Source: Tabrizicola fusiformis (GTDB lineage: Bacteria > Pseudomonadota > Alphaproteobacteria > Rhodobacterales > Rhodobacteraceae). From it: a stretch of 64,000 nucleotides of DNA. Positions 20,759 through 28,895 of this stretch are shown one piece after another; within the stretch, counting starts at the first letter, position 1; each line of letters begins with the position of its first letter. Under the pieces are notes generated by a model, which did not search any database, was not told where the DNA came from, and worked only from the letters and a program-made list of their open reading frames with translations. The stretch spans positions 40,658 through 104,657 of the forward strand of contig NZ_JABUHN010000012.1 of NCBI RefSeq assembly GCF_013328815.1, in the 5' to 3' direction. The translations under genes and the position numbers were made by a program.

Positions 20759-22150
20759 TTACTCGGCCGCGACCCGACCGGCGGCCAGACGCGCGCCAAG
20801 GTCGCGGTAGCTGGCGCCGGGGTGGGGGGCTGCCAGCCGGTCGCCCTTGCCGAAAAGCTGATGGCGCAGGGTGCCGGGGGTGTAGGCGGTGCGGAAAGCG
20901 CCGCGCCGCTGCAATTCGGGCACCAGATAGCCGGCGACCGATTCAAAGGTTTCATGCGCCACGACATAGGCAAGGTTGAAGCCGTCTACCCCGGTTTCCT
21001 CTTGCCAAGCCTGCAATTCGTCGGCGACCTTTTCCGGCCCGCCGACGATCACCGGGCCAAGCCCGCCGATGCCCGCCCATTGCGCCAGTTCGGCCACCGA
21101 CCATTGCTGACCATGGGTGAAATGCTCCAACAGCGATTTCACCGCGTTGGTGTCGATCTTGCGCACCAGATCGGTCGGGGCATATTGGGCGAAATCCACC
21201 CCGCTCCACCCCGAAACAAAGGTCAGCGCCCCGTCGTATGAGGCATGATCGAGGTAACGCTGATATTTGGCCTGCGCCTTGGCGTCGGTTTCATCGACAA
21301 TCACCGTGGTCAGGTTATAGACCAACTGGCTGCCCGGGGCGCGGCCGTGGGCAGCGGCCTGGGCACGCAGATTGTCGATATAGCGTTTCAGCACCGGCTT
21401 GGTCGGCGCGGCCACAAAGACGCATTCGGCATGGCGGGCGGCAAAGTCGATACCGCTGGCGCTGGCCCCGGCCTGATACAGCACCGGCGTGCGCTGCGGC
21501 GAGGGTTCGGACAGGTGATAGCCCGGAACATCGAAGAACTGCCCCTTGTGGCGGATTTCGTGAACCTTCGATGGATCGGCGAAAATCCGGCGCTCGCGGT
21601 CGCGCAGGACGGCGCCGTCTTCCCAACTGCCTTCCAACAGCTTGTAGACCACCTCCAGATATTCGTTCGCCACCTCATAGCGGTTGTCGTGGCGGCGCAA
21701 CCCGCCTTCGCCAACGTTCTTTGCGCCGCTTTCCAGATAGGAGGTGACGATGTTCCACCCCACGCGCCCCTTGGTCAGGTGATCGGCGGTCGTCAGGCGG
21801 CGGGCAAAGGTATAGGGATGTTCAAAACTGGTCGAGGCGGTGATGCCGATGCCCAGATGCTGCGAGGCCATCGCCAGGGGCACGGCCAGTTGCAGCGGGT
21901 CGTTCACCGGGATTTGCGCGCCTTCGCGGATCGCATCGTCATTCTTGCCGCGATAGACGTCATAATAGCCGATCACATCGGCGATGAAGATGCCGTCAAA
22001 AAAGCCGCCTTCCAGAATGCGGGCCAGATCGGTCCAGTATTCCACATCCTTGTATTGCCAGGACCGATCCTCCGGATAGGCCCAAAGCCCCGGCGACTGA
22101 TGCGCGACGCAGTTCATCTCGAAGGCATTGAAGTGGATCTGTCGGGTCAT
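20759..22150 (-). CDS. NtaA/DszA-type FMN-dependent monooxygenase
   Basis: 463-residue luciferase-fold flavin monooxygenase, paralogous to the gene at 13863-15251: [91 protein letters not shown], and an end RHQLFGKGDRLAAPHPGASYR. It probably oxidises a sulfone or sulfonate with FMNH2. The start at 22150 (MTRQIHF) was chosen for the family N terminus and a GGAAAG site; the open frame runs 136 codons further without family sequence. First gene of a three-enzyme unit. Confidence 0.87.
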   Translation of the reverse strand: MTRQIHFNAFEMNCVAHQSPGLWAYPEDRSWQYKDVEYWTDLARILEGGFFDGIFIADVIGYYDVYRGKNDDAIREGAQIPVNDPLQLAVPLAMASQHLGIGITASTSFEHPYTFARRLTTADHLTKGRVGWNIVTSYLESGAKNVGEGGLRRHDNRYEVANEYLEVVYKLLEGSWEDGAVLRDRERRIFADPSKVHEIRHKGQFFDVPGYHLSEPSPQRTPVLYQAGASASGIDFAARHAECVFVAAPTKPVLKRYIDNLRAQAAAHGRAPGSQLVYNLTTVIVDETDAKAQAKYQRYLDHASYDGALTFVSGWSGVDFAQYAPTDLVRKIDTNAVKSLLEHFTHGQQWSVAELAQWAGIGGLGPVIVGGPEKVADELQAWQEETGVDGFNLAYVVAHETFESVAGYLVPELQRRGAFRTAYTPGTLRHQLFGKGDRLAAPHPGASYRDLGARLAAGRVAAE

Positions 22151-22201
22151 CGTCGGGCACTTTCCAAGGCTGCGGGGAATGCCGCCAATCTTCGGTCTGG
22201 T

Positions 22202-22229
22202 GTCCAATTTGTCTATAGAATGAATGGAC
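22202..22229. promoter_or_regulatory. 28-bp palindromic operator candidate
   Basis: An AT-rich dyad 52 bp before the NtaA-type gene: outer arms GTCCA and TGGAC and a central perfect palindrome TCTATAGA, with 10 of 14 symmetric positions paired. Its position and symmetry suit a dimeric regulator acting on the minus-strand operon. Confidence 0.5.
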
Positions 22230-22384
22230 GTATTTCTGTGGGCGCGGGGGTGGCGCCGTTCTCCCGGTGCCGGGGCTGGGGAAAGATTTGCCTCTGCGGC
22301 GACCTTGGGCGCTGCCGCGGGCACGCGGATTGCCGGGGATGGCAGGTCACTCTGTTCTGTCCGGGCTGGCACAGCGGGAATATC

Positions 22385-22664
22385 CTGCCTTTGTGCGGGC
22401 ATTCTTTGGAATGGGCGGCAGTTGCGCCCGTGGTGTTGTGCCCGGGCCGGGCCAAGGGCGATTCGTGCCGATGGGTGCATGGGGTGGGCTCTGCCCCCGG
22501 TCGGCGATCGTGCCGGGGGCGGCGTCGGGTCGTCGTCGTCGATCTGGCCGCGGCTCACAGGCGATTCCTTCGCTGCCCCAGAACTGGCCCGTTAAAAATG
22601 AAGTTATCCTGTGGATGATTTCTGAGGTCCAAATCTGCTCTTTCCGGCGCGATCTTCAGAAACC
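22385..22664 (+). promoter_or_regulatory. Sulfur-motif copies D and F, before the second ABC operon
   Basis: Copy D (22385-22414) reads CTGCCTTT-N12-TTTGGAATGG. Copy F (22635-22664) reads CTGCTCTTT-N11-TTCAGAAACC, with the first half exact and the second weak, about 60 bp before the ATG at 22723. Both face the plus-strand operon. With the dyad at 22202-22229 this describes the 572-bp gap 22151-22722, in which I see no gene. Confidence 0.5.
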
Positions 22665-22722
22665 GTTTCCCGGGAAAACGCCGTAGGTTGCCGCCAACAG
22701 AACCAGATTGAGGGGCATTGTC

Positions 22723-23745
22723 ATGGGAACGAATTCGGGCGGGCTGTTGTCGCGCCGTCAGATGCTGGCGACCGGGGCCGCGGCTGTGGGTCTGGGGGCT
22801 GCGGGCATCGTGACCGGGCAGGGCACGCGCTATGCGATGGCGGGCAACCTGACCAAGATCAAACTGGAATGGACCGAGGTGGCCGCCTGCCATTCGCCCG
22901 TTGGTTTCGCGCTTGAAAAGGGCATCTTCACCAAGCACGGGCTGGATGTGGAGCTGTTCTATCAGGGCGCCAGTGGCCAGACCCTGATTCAGGCCCTTGC
23001 CACCCGCAAGGCCGAAGCCGGGCCGGGGCTGCTCTACGACTGGCTGAAACCGATCGAGCAGGGCTTTGACGTCAAGCTGTTCGCAGGCTCGCACGGCGGC
23101 TGCCAGAGCATCCTGACCCCGCAGGACAGCGGCATCAAGACGCTGACCGACCTGAAGGGCAAGACCATCGGCACGTTCGATGTGATGTCGCCTTCGCGCG
23201 TGGCCTTCTCGGTTGCGCTGAAAAAGGCGGGGATCGACCCCGAGCAGGACGTGACATGGAAGGTTTTCCCGTTTGATCTGGTGGCCGAAGCGGTTCTGCG
23301 TGGCGAGGCCGATGCGCTGGCCCATATGGACCCCTGGGCCTACGGCTGGGAAAAGGAACACAAGTTCCACCGCGTCGCCGATACCCAGACCGGCACCTTC
23401 CAGGATCGTGTCTGCTGTGTGCTGGGCGTGAACGGTGATTATCACGAAGCGAACAAGGATGCGCTGAAGCGTGTCGCGGCTGCCAACCTTGAAGTTCACC
23501 AATATGCCGCCGAGCATCCCGAAGAGGTGGCGCAATGGTATTTCGACACCCTGCGCCCCGGCATGTCAGTGGAAACGCTGACCGAGGTTCTGGCCTCCTT
23601 CACCTATCACGCCCACTGGTTCGGCGACAAACTGCGCGATGAGGTCAAGCGCGGCTACGAAGACCTCAAGCTGACGGGCGTTGTCGATGCCTCGACCGAC
23701 CCGGAAGAGATCGCCAGCCGCATCACCATCGACATTTTTGCCTGA
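22723..23745 (+). CDS. ABC substrate-binding protein, NMT1/SsuA type
   Basis: 340-residue periplasmic binding protein with a twin-arginine signal (LLSRRQMLATGAAAVGLGAAG). The mature part has VGFALEKGIFTKHGLDVELF, LIQALATRKAEAG, LTDLKGKTIGTFDVMSPSRVA and DALAHMDPWAYGWEKE, the layout of sulfonate, nitrate or pyrimidine-precursor binding proteins. The ATG at 22723 with GAGGGG upstream was preferred over a TTG five codons earlier. It heads an operon with permease, ATPase, a small membrane protein and an LVIVD protein. The substrate is unknown; the neighbours suggest an organosulfur compound. Confidence 0.85.
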   Translation: MGTNSGGLLSRRQMLATGAAAVGLGAAGIVTGQGTRYAMAGNLTKIKLEWTEVAACHSPVGFALEKGIFTKHGLDVELFYQGASGQTLIQALATRKAEAGPGLLYDWLKPIEQGFDVKLFAGSHGGCQSILTPQDSGIKTLTDLKGKTIGTFDVMSPSRVAFSVALKKAGIDPEQDVTWKVFPFDLVAEAVLRGEADALAHMDPWAYGWEKEHKFHRVADTQTGTFQDRVCCVLGVNGDYHEANKDALKRVAAANLEVHQYAAEHPEEVAQWYFDTLRPGMSVETLTEVLASFTYHAHWFGDKLRDEVKRGYEDLKLTGVVDASTDPEEIASRITIDIFA

Positions 23746-23751
23746 CCTTTC

Positions 23752-24741
23752 ATGACCGAAGCGATTGATTTCAGACAGGCCGGGTTTTCGGCCGAGCGCC
23801 CCTTCCGCCCATGGCGGGAGGGGATTTTTGCCGCGCTGGCCTGGGGGGCGACGGCGGCCGTGACATGGGGGCTGCCCGATGTGATCCAATGGGGGGCCAC
23901 GGGGCTGTTCGCCAGCCTCGCCGGCCTTGTGGCGCTGGTGTTCCTGACGCTTGCCATCCTTGTGCCGCTGCGCGGCTGGCAGGGCGGGGTGCTGACGCAT
24001 TATGGCCCGTGGTTCATTGCGCTGGGGCTGTGGCTGCTGGTGTGGGAAATCACCACGGCCAAGCTGGGCTGGCTGCCCAAGCCGTTCTTTTCGCCGCCGC
24101 AGGGGCTGTTGCATGTCTACATGACCGATTGGGACCGGTTGTTGATCTGCGTGGCCTACACGGCCCGGCTCTGGGGGCTGGGCTTCTTTCTGGGCATCAC
24201 GCTGGGTTTTGCGGGCGGGGTCGGCCTTGGCTGGTCGAAACGCTTTGCCTATTGGGGAATGCCGCTTTTGAAGCTGATCGGCCCGGTTCCGGCAAGCGCC
24301 TGGATTCCCTGTGCCTTTTTCATCTTTCCCAGCACGTTTCACGCCTCGGTCTTTCTGGTGGCGCTGGCCTCGGGCATTCCGGTGGCGATCCTGACCGCCT
24401 CGGGGATATCGCAGGTCAATCGGTCCTATTACGACGTGGCCCGCACTTTGGGCGCGTCGAGCCGTTGGCAGATCAGGAATGTGGCCATTCCGGCGGCGCT
24501 GCCCAATGTCTTTGTCGGCCTGTTCATGGGGCTTTACTACAGTTTCGCCGTGCTGGTGGTGGCCGAGATGCTGGGCGCCAAGTTCGGCCTTGGCTGGTAT
24601 CTGCAATTCAACACCGCCTATTCGGCCTATGCCAATGTCTATGCGGCGCTGGTGATCATGGCGCTGATCTGCGCCGGGCTGGTGCGGGCGCTGTTTTCGG
24701 TGCGCGACCGGGTTCTGGGCTGGCAGAAGGGAATCCTGTGA
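23752..24741 (+). CDS. ABC transporter permease, SsuC/TauC type
   Basis: 329-residue membrane permease. Two extra N-terminal hydrophobic segments (GIFAALAWGATAAVTW, LFASLAGLVALVFLTLAILVP) precede the usual core, and the ATPase-contact loop is YDVARTLGASSRWQIRNVAIPAALP. The gene follows the binding-protein gene by 6 bp and overlaps the ATPase start as TGATG, so the three are one importer. Confidence 0.87.
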   Translation: MTEAIDFRQAGFSAERPFRPWREGIFAALAWGATAAVTWGLPDVIQWGATGLFASLAGLVALVFLTLAILVPLRGWQGGVLTHYGPWFIALGLWLLVWEITTAKLGWLPKPFFSPPQGLLHVYMTDWDRLLICVAYTARLWGLGFFLGITLGFAGGVGLGWSKRFAYWGMPLLKLIGPVPASAWIPCAFFIFPSTFHASVFLVALASGIPVAILTASGISQVNRSYYDVARTLGASSRWQIRNVAIPAALPNVFVGLFMGLYYSFAVLVVAEMLGAKFGLGWYLQFNTAYSAYANVYAALVIMALICAGLVRALFSVRDRVLGWQKGIL

Positions 24742-25517
24742 TGCTGGATCACGCAACGGTTCAACCGCTGGGCCTGACCTTCGACCGCGTGTCGCATGGT
24801 TATGACATCGGCAAGTCGGTCCTGCCGGTGCTGGAGGATGTCTCGCTGGACATTCAGCCCGGAGAATTCGTGGCGCTGCTTGGCCCCTCGGGCTGCGGCA
24901 AGTCCACGCTGCTGCGGCTGGCCGCGGGGTTGGAGGTGCCGCGGCGGGGCCGGGTTCAGGGTGACGGCAGGCCGGTGACCGCCCCCGGGCCTGACCGCAT
25001 TCTGGTGTTTCAGGACGCCACCCTGTTCCCGTGGCGCACCGTTCGCGGCAATGTCGAGGCCGGGCCGGGGGCGCGGGGCGAACTGGCCGCCAAGCGCGCC
25101 CGCGTGGACGAGGCGTTGCAATTGGTGGGGCTTGAGGCGTTTGGCGATGCCTTCCCACATCAGCTTTCCGGCGGAATGGCGCAGCGCGCGGCGATTGCGC
25201 GGGCGCTGGTGAACGATCCGCGTCTGCTGTTGCTGGACGAACCCTTGGGCAAGCTGGACAGCCTGACCCGGCTGAACCTGCAAAAGGATCTGGTGCGGCT
25301 GTGGCAGGTGCGCGGCTTTACCGCGATTCTGGTGACGCATGACGTGGAAGAGGCGCTCTTGCTGGCCGACCGGGTGGTGTTGTTCAGCCCCCGCCCGGCG
25401 CGGATCGTGCAAGAGGTGCGGGTGGACAGCCCCCACCCCCGCCGTCGCGATGATCCGGCGCTGATTGCCACACGTTCGGCCCTGCTGGCCAAGCTGGGGG
25501 TGCTTGAAGATGTCTGA
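24741..25517 (+). CDS. ABC transporter ATPase, sulfonate/nitrate type
   Basis: 258-residue ATPase. Walker [11 protein letters not shown]-loop LVFQDATLFPWRTVRGNV, signature LSGGMAQRAAIARAL, Walker B LLLLDEPLGKLD, H-loop LVTHDVEEALLLADRVV. The start at 24741 couples it to the permease stop. It overlaps the next gene by 8 bp. It energises the importer encoded just upstream. Confidence 0.9.
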   Translation: MLDHATVQPLGLTFDRVSHGYDIGKSVLPVLEDVSLDIQPGEFVALLGPSGCGKSTLLRLAAGLEVPRRGRVQGDGRPVTAPGPDRILVFQDATLFPWRTVRGNVEAGPGARGELAAKRARVDEALQLVGLEAFGDAFPHQLSGGMAQRAAIARALVNDPRLLLLDEPLGKLDSLTRLNLQKDLVRLWQVRGFTAILVTHDVEEALLLADRVVLFSPRPARIVQEVRVDSPHPRRRDDPALIATRSALLAKLGVLEDV

Positions 25518-25806
25518 CCATCTGATCCGCCCCCGGCTTTTCGCCACGCTGGGCGGGGCGGCGATCGGGCTGGCCCTGATCTGGTGGTTCGCGGTGTTCG
25601 GCACCGTGGTTCGCAACGGCTATGGCAGCTATGGACAGGCCAGCCAGTGCATCTGGGGGCAGGATTATGTCTGCACCCTGCTCCTGTCGCTTTGCACGCT
25701 CGACCATCCGCTGATCCCCAGATTCTACCGGCCCGAGCTGTTCTGGGCCGGGGCGGCCTTGGTGGCGGGGGCCGCGGCGACAGGTTTGCGGCGCAGGCGG
25801 GCCTGA
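25510..25806 (+). CDS. Small two-helix membrane protein of unknown function
   Basis: 98 residues. Two hydrophobic segments (LFATLGGAAIGLALIWWFAVFG and LFWAGAALVAGAAATG) flank a probably periplasmic loop of about 45 residues with three cysteines (SQCIWGQDYVCTLLLSLCTLD). The end is basic (LRRRRA), so both ends may face the cytoplasm. It overlaps the ATPase gene by 8 bp and abuts the LVIVD gene, hence is co-translated with the transporter. I do not recognise the family; it may be an accessory or anchoring subunit. Confidence 0.75.
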   Translation: MSDHLIRPRLFATLGGAAIGLALIWWFAVFGTVVRNGYGSYGQASQCIWGQDYVCTLLLSLCTLDHPLIPRFYRPELFWAGAALVAGAAATGLRRRRA

Positions 25807-27033
25807 ATGCGGTCGCCGGATTTCGCGCGCAACATGCGCTTTGTCGGCCATTCCGACGTGGCGGGCCGCGGCGACGGAATGCAGATCATGCTGCATCGCG
25901 GCCATGCCTATCTGGGTCATCCGTTTTCGGGTGGCTTCTCGATCGTCGATCTGCGCGATCCGCGGCATCCGGGCGAGGTGCGCTTCATCCCCGCGCCGCC
26001 AAACACCTGGAACCTGCATCTGCAGACCCATGACGATCTGTTGCTGGTGGTGAACGCCTTTGATCTGGTGAACGGCGTCAGGGCTTTCGGGGATGAGCGG
26101 GCCTATTACACCCAATCGGTTGGCCAATATGTGACGGGGGCGCAAGATTGGGCGGCGGGGATGAGCGTCTATGACATCTCGCGCCCGATGCAGCCGCGAA
26201 AGATCGGCCAGCTTGATATCGCGGGGGCAGGGTTCCATCGCATCTGGTATGTTGGCGGGCGTTATGCCTATGCCTCGGCCCTGTTTGCGGGTTACAGCGA
26301 TTATATTCTGGCCGTCATCGACATGGCCGACCCGACCCGGCCCGAGATTATCGGGCGCTGGGGCCTGCCCGGCATGGCCCCGGGCGAGGGCGGGCCGCCC
26401 AGCCCGCCGGGGCAACGCTGGGCGCTGCACCATGCGGTGATCAGCGGCACCACCGCCTATGCCTGTTGGCGCGATGGCGGGCTGACGCTGTTGGATATCT
26501 CCGACCCGACGCAGCCGCGCCTGATCCGCCATCTGAACTGGTCACCGCCCTTTGGCGGCGGCACGCATTCGGCGCTGCCCCTGCCTGCGCGCGATCTTCT
26601 GGTGGTCGCGGATGAGGCGGTGCTGGACGGCGAGTCGGACGGGCGCAAGCACACCTGGGTCTTCGACATCCGAAGCCCGCAGAACCCGGTCTCCATCGCC
26701 ACTTTTCCGATCCCGGCCGAGGCGGATTACATCGCCAAAGGCGGCCATTTCGGCCCGCACAACCTGCATGAAAACCGCCCCGGCAGTTTCGTCTCCGACA
26801 GGCTGATCTTTGCGACCTGGCAGAATGCCGGCGTGCGGGCGGTGGATATCTCGGACCCCTGCCACCCGGTTGAGCGGGGCGCCTATGTGCCCGCCGCGCC
26901 GGACCGCGTGATCGACCCGCGCCCGAACCGCCCGCGGGTGATCCAGACGGCCGATGTCTTTGCCGATGCGAATGGTCTGCTTTACCTGTCCGATTACGGT
27001 GCTGGGATCGAGATTGTCGAGTTCACCGGCTGA
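25807..27033 (+). CDS. LVIVD-repeat beta-propeller protein
   Basis: 408 residues with repeated blades of the LVIVD type: GFSIVDLRDPRHPGEVRF, GMSVYDISRPMQPRKIGQ, LAVIDMADPTRPEIIGRW, GLTLLDISDPTQPRLIRHL, and VRAVDISDPCHPVERGAY. There are histidines at several blade tips (for example TWNLHLQTHDD, WALHHAV, FGPHNLHENRPG). No signal peptide is evident, so it is likely cytoplasmic. It starts directly after the small membrane gene and closes the ABC operon. LVIVD proteins have no general assigned function; here it could be an enzyme or scaffold acting on the imported compound. Confidence 0.82.
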   Translation: MRSPDFARNMRFVGHSDVAGRGDGMQIMLHRGHAYLGHPFSGGFSIVDLRDPRHPGEVRFIPAPPNTWNLHLQTHDDLLLVVNAFDLVNGVRAFGDERAYYTQSVGQYVTGAQDWAAGMSVYDISRPMQPRKIGQLDIAGAGFHRIWYVGGRYAYASALFAGYSDYILAVIDMADPTRPEIIGRWGLPGMAPGEGGPPSPPGQRWALHHAVISGTTAYACWRDGGLTLLDISDPTQPRLIRHLNWSPPFGGGTHSALPLPARDLLVVADEAVLDGESDGRKHTWVFDIRSPQNPVSIATFPIPAEADYIAKGGHFGPHNLHENRPGSFVSDRLIFATWQNAGVRAVDISDPCHPVERGAYVPAAPDRVIDPRPNRPRVIQTADVFADANGLLYLSDYGAGIEIVEFTG

Positions 27034-27045
27034 AACGCGGCGTGG

Positions 27046-27795
27046 TCAGCCCGGCAGGGTGACGATGATGGCGCCGCGGGCGGTTGCAACGACCGTATGT
27101 TCGTATTGCACCACCGGCGCGGGCGGGTCGCTGTAAAGCGTCCAGCCGTCATCGCCCTGTTCCGCCCAAAGCCCGCCCATTGACAGGAACGGCTCGACCG
27201 TCAGAACCAGCCCGTTGTGCATCCGCCGGCGGTCGCCCCGGGTGGGCCAGGTCGCCACCTCTGTCGGGTCTTCGTGCAGCGCGCGGCCGACCCCGTGGCT
27301 GGCAAGGTTGCGGATCAGGCTATAGCCGTTGGCCGAAGCGAATTTGCCGATGGCATTGCCGATCCCCGCGATGGGCCTGTCATGGCCGACCTGCGCAATG
27401 CCGATCTGCAGGGCGCGCTTGCCGTCCCGGCAAAGCCGGTCAAGCGAGGGCCGGACCCGGCCCAGCCGGAAGGTCGCGCCGGTATCGGCGAAATAGCCGT
27501 CCTTGCTGGCCGACACGTCGATGTTCACCAGATCGCCGACCGCGATTGCCCGGTCGCCGGGAATGCCGTGGGCAACCTCCTCGTTCACGCTGATGCAGGT
27601 GGCGCCGGGGAAATCATAGCTGGTTTCGGGGGCGGAAACCGCACCTTCGCGCTCCAGCAACCCGCGGCCGATCTCATCGAGTTCGCGGGTCGTCATGCCC
27701 GGCTCCATCGCGCGTGCCATGGCCTGCATGGTGTTGGCAACGATGCGGCCGATGGCCTGCAACCCTTCCAGCTCGTCTTCATGGGTGATCGTCAT
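27046..27795 (-). CDS. map: Type I methionine aminopeptidase
   Basis: 249-residue metalloprotease that removes N-terminal methionine. Metal ligands and catalytic residues are visible: His in VAHGIPGD, Asp in NIDVSASKDGYFADTG (both Asp), His in ASHGVGRALHEDP, Glu in LTVEPFL, and Glu in QYEHTVVAT. The start at 27795 has GAGG upstream; a start 4 codons earlier is possible. Its place amid sulfur genes suggests a second, possibly accessory, copy rather than the housekeeping one, but this cannot be checked here. Confidence 0.93.
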   Translation of the reverse strand: MTITHEDELEGLQAIGRIVANTMQAMARAMEPGMTTRELDEIGRGLLEREGAVSAPETSYDFPGATCISVNEEVAHGIPGDRAIAVGDLVNIDVSASKDGYFADTGATFRLGRVRPSLDRLCRDGKRALQIGIAQVGHDRPIAGIGNAIGKFASANGYSLIRNLASHGVGRALHEDPTEVATWPTRGDRRRMHNGLVLTVEPFLSMGGLWAEQGDDGWTLYSDPPAPVVQYEHTVVATARGAIIVTLPG

Positions 27796-27866
27796 GCCGT
27801 GCCTCATACCGCAGCGCCTTGGGCTGCTTTACCACCGCCGCAGGGATTTGTCCCGTATCTGCGGGA

Positions 27867-28895
27867 TCAGTTCCGCCTGAGCCGCCGTTCCAGCCAGAGG
27901 CTGTAGCGCGACCCGCCAAAGCACAACAGGAAATAGATCAGCGCAGCAAAGACATAGGCTTCATCATAGAACCCCATCCACAGCGGATCGGTGGTTGATG
28001 CCTTGGCGGCGTTCAGGAGGTCGAACACTCCGATCACCGCCAGAAGAGAGGTGGCCAGCAAAAACCCGATGGCCAGATTGACCAGCCCCGGGATCACCTT
28101 GTTCAGCGCCTGAGGCAGCACGATCAGTTGCACCGTCCGCCAGTATCCAAGGCCAAGCGCCGAAGCCGCCTCGGCCTGCCCTGCCGGGATGGTCTGCAGA
28201 CCGCCGCGCACCACTTCGGCCAGATAGGCGGTGAAGAACAGCGCAGTCATGATCGTGGCGCGCAGGATCTTGTCCAGGACCACGCCCCCCGGCAGCGCCA
28301 TCGGCAGGATCAGCATGGCGAAATACAGGATTGCCACCATCGGCGTGGCGCGCATCACCTCGATATAGGCGACCGAAAGGCTGCGCAGACCCCCCATGCG
28401 GGACTGTCGCGCCAAGGCCAGCAGCACGGCCGCAGGCATGGCAAAGGCCATGCAGGTGGTCCAGACCAGCAGCGTCACCGGCAGCCCGCCCCAGTCGTTC
28501 ACCGAGACCCGGGGCAGGGGGCCACCCCCTGCCATCAGCCCCCAGCTTGACATCAGGACAACGGGCCAGACCGTCAGCAGCACCGCCCCCCAAAGCCGCG
28601 GCAGCGCCGACAGTACCATCAGCGCCAGCAGGGCCACCACGACCAATGCCGGCCGCCATATCTGATCTGCCGGATAGAAGGCGAACAGGATGAACCGCGC
28701 CTTGGCCTGCAAGAAGGCCCAGCAGGCTCCGGCGGCGGCGCGGCAGGTCGCCATGTCGCCCTGCCAGACGGCATGGGCCACCGCCCAGCCGAAAAGCGGC
28801 GGCAGGACCAGCGCCAGCGCCCCCAGCACCGCCAGAGACAGCGCGATATTGACAGGCCCGGCAAAGGCGCCGCGCAGGGGGGCGGGAAGGGTCAT
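27867..28895 (-). CDS. aapM: General amino-acid ABC permease, AapM type
   Basis: 342-residue inner-membrane permease of the polar amino-acid uptake family. The C-terminal half holds the ATPase-contact loop AEAASALGLGYWRTVQLIVLPQALNKVIPGLVN in pieces (ASALGLGYWRTVQLIVLPQA, LNKVIPGLVNLAIGF), and YIEVMRATPMVAILYF earlier is also typical. The extended N-terminal region with extra helices matches AapM/BztC. The ATG overlaps the aapQ stop (ATGA). No AapP ATPase follows; the next gene downstream is map. Confidence 0.87.
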   Translation of the reverse strand: MTLPAPLRGAFAGPVNIALSLAVLGALALVLPPLFGWAVAHAVWQGDMATCRAAAGACWAFLQAKARFILFAFYPADQIWRPALVVVALLALMVLSALPRLWGAVLLTVWPVVLMSSWGLMAGGGPLPRVSVNDWGGLPVTLLVWTTCMAFAMPAAVLLALARQSRMGGLRSLSVAYIEVMRATPMVAILYFAMLILPMALPGGVVLDKILRATIMTALFFTAYLAEVVRGGLQTIPAGQAEAASALGLGYWRTVQLIVLPQALNKVIPGLVNLAIGFLLATSLLAVIGVFDLLNAAKASTTDPLWMGFYDEAYVFAALIYFLLCFGGSRYSLWLERRLRRN

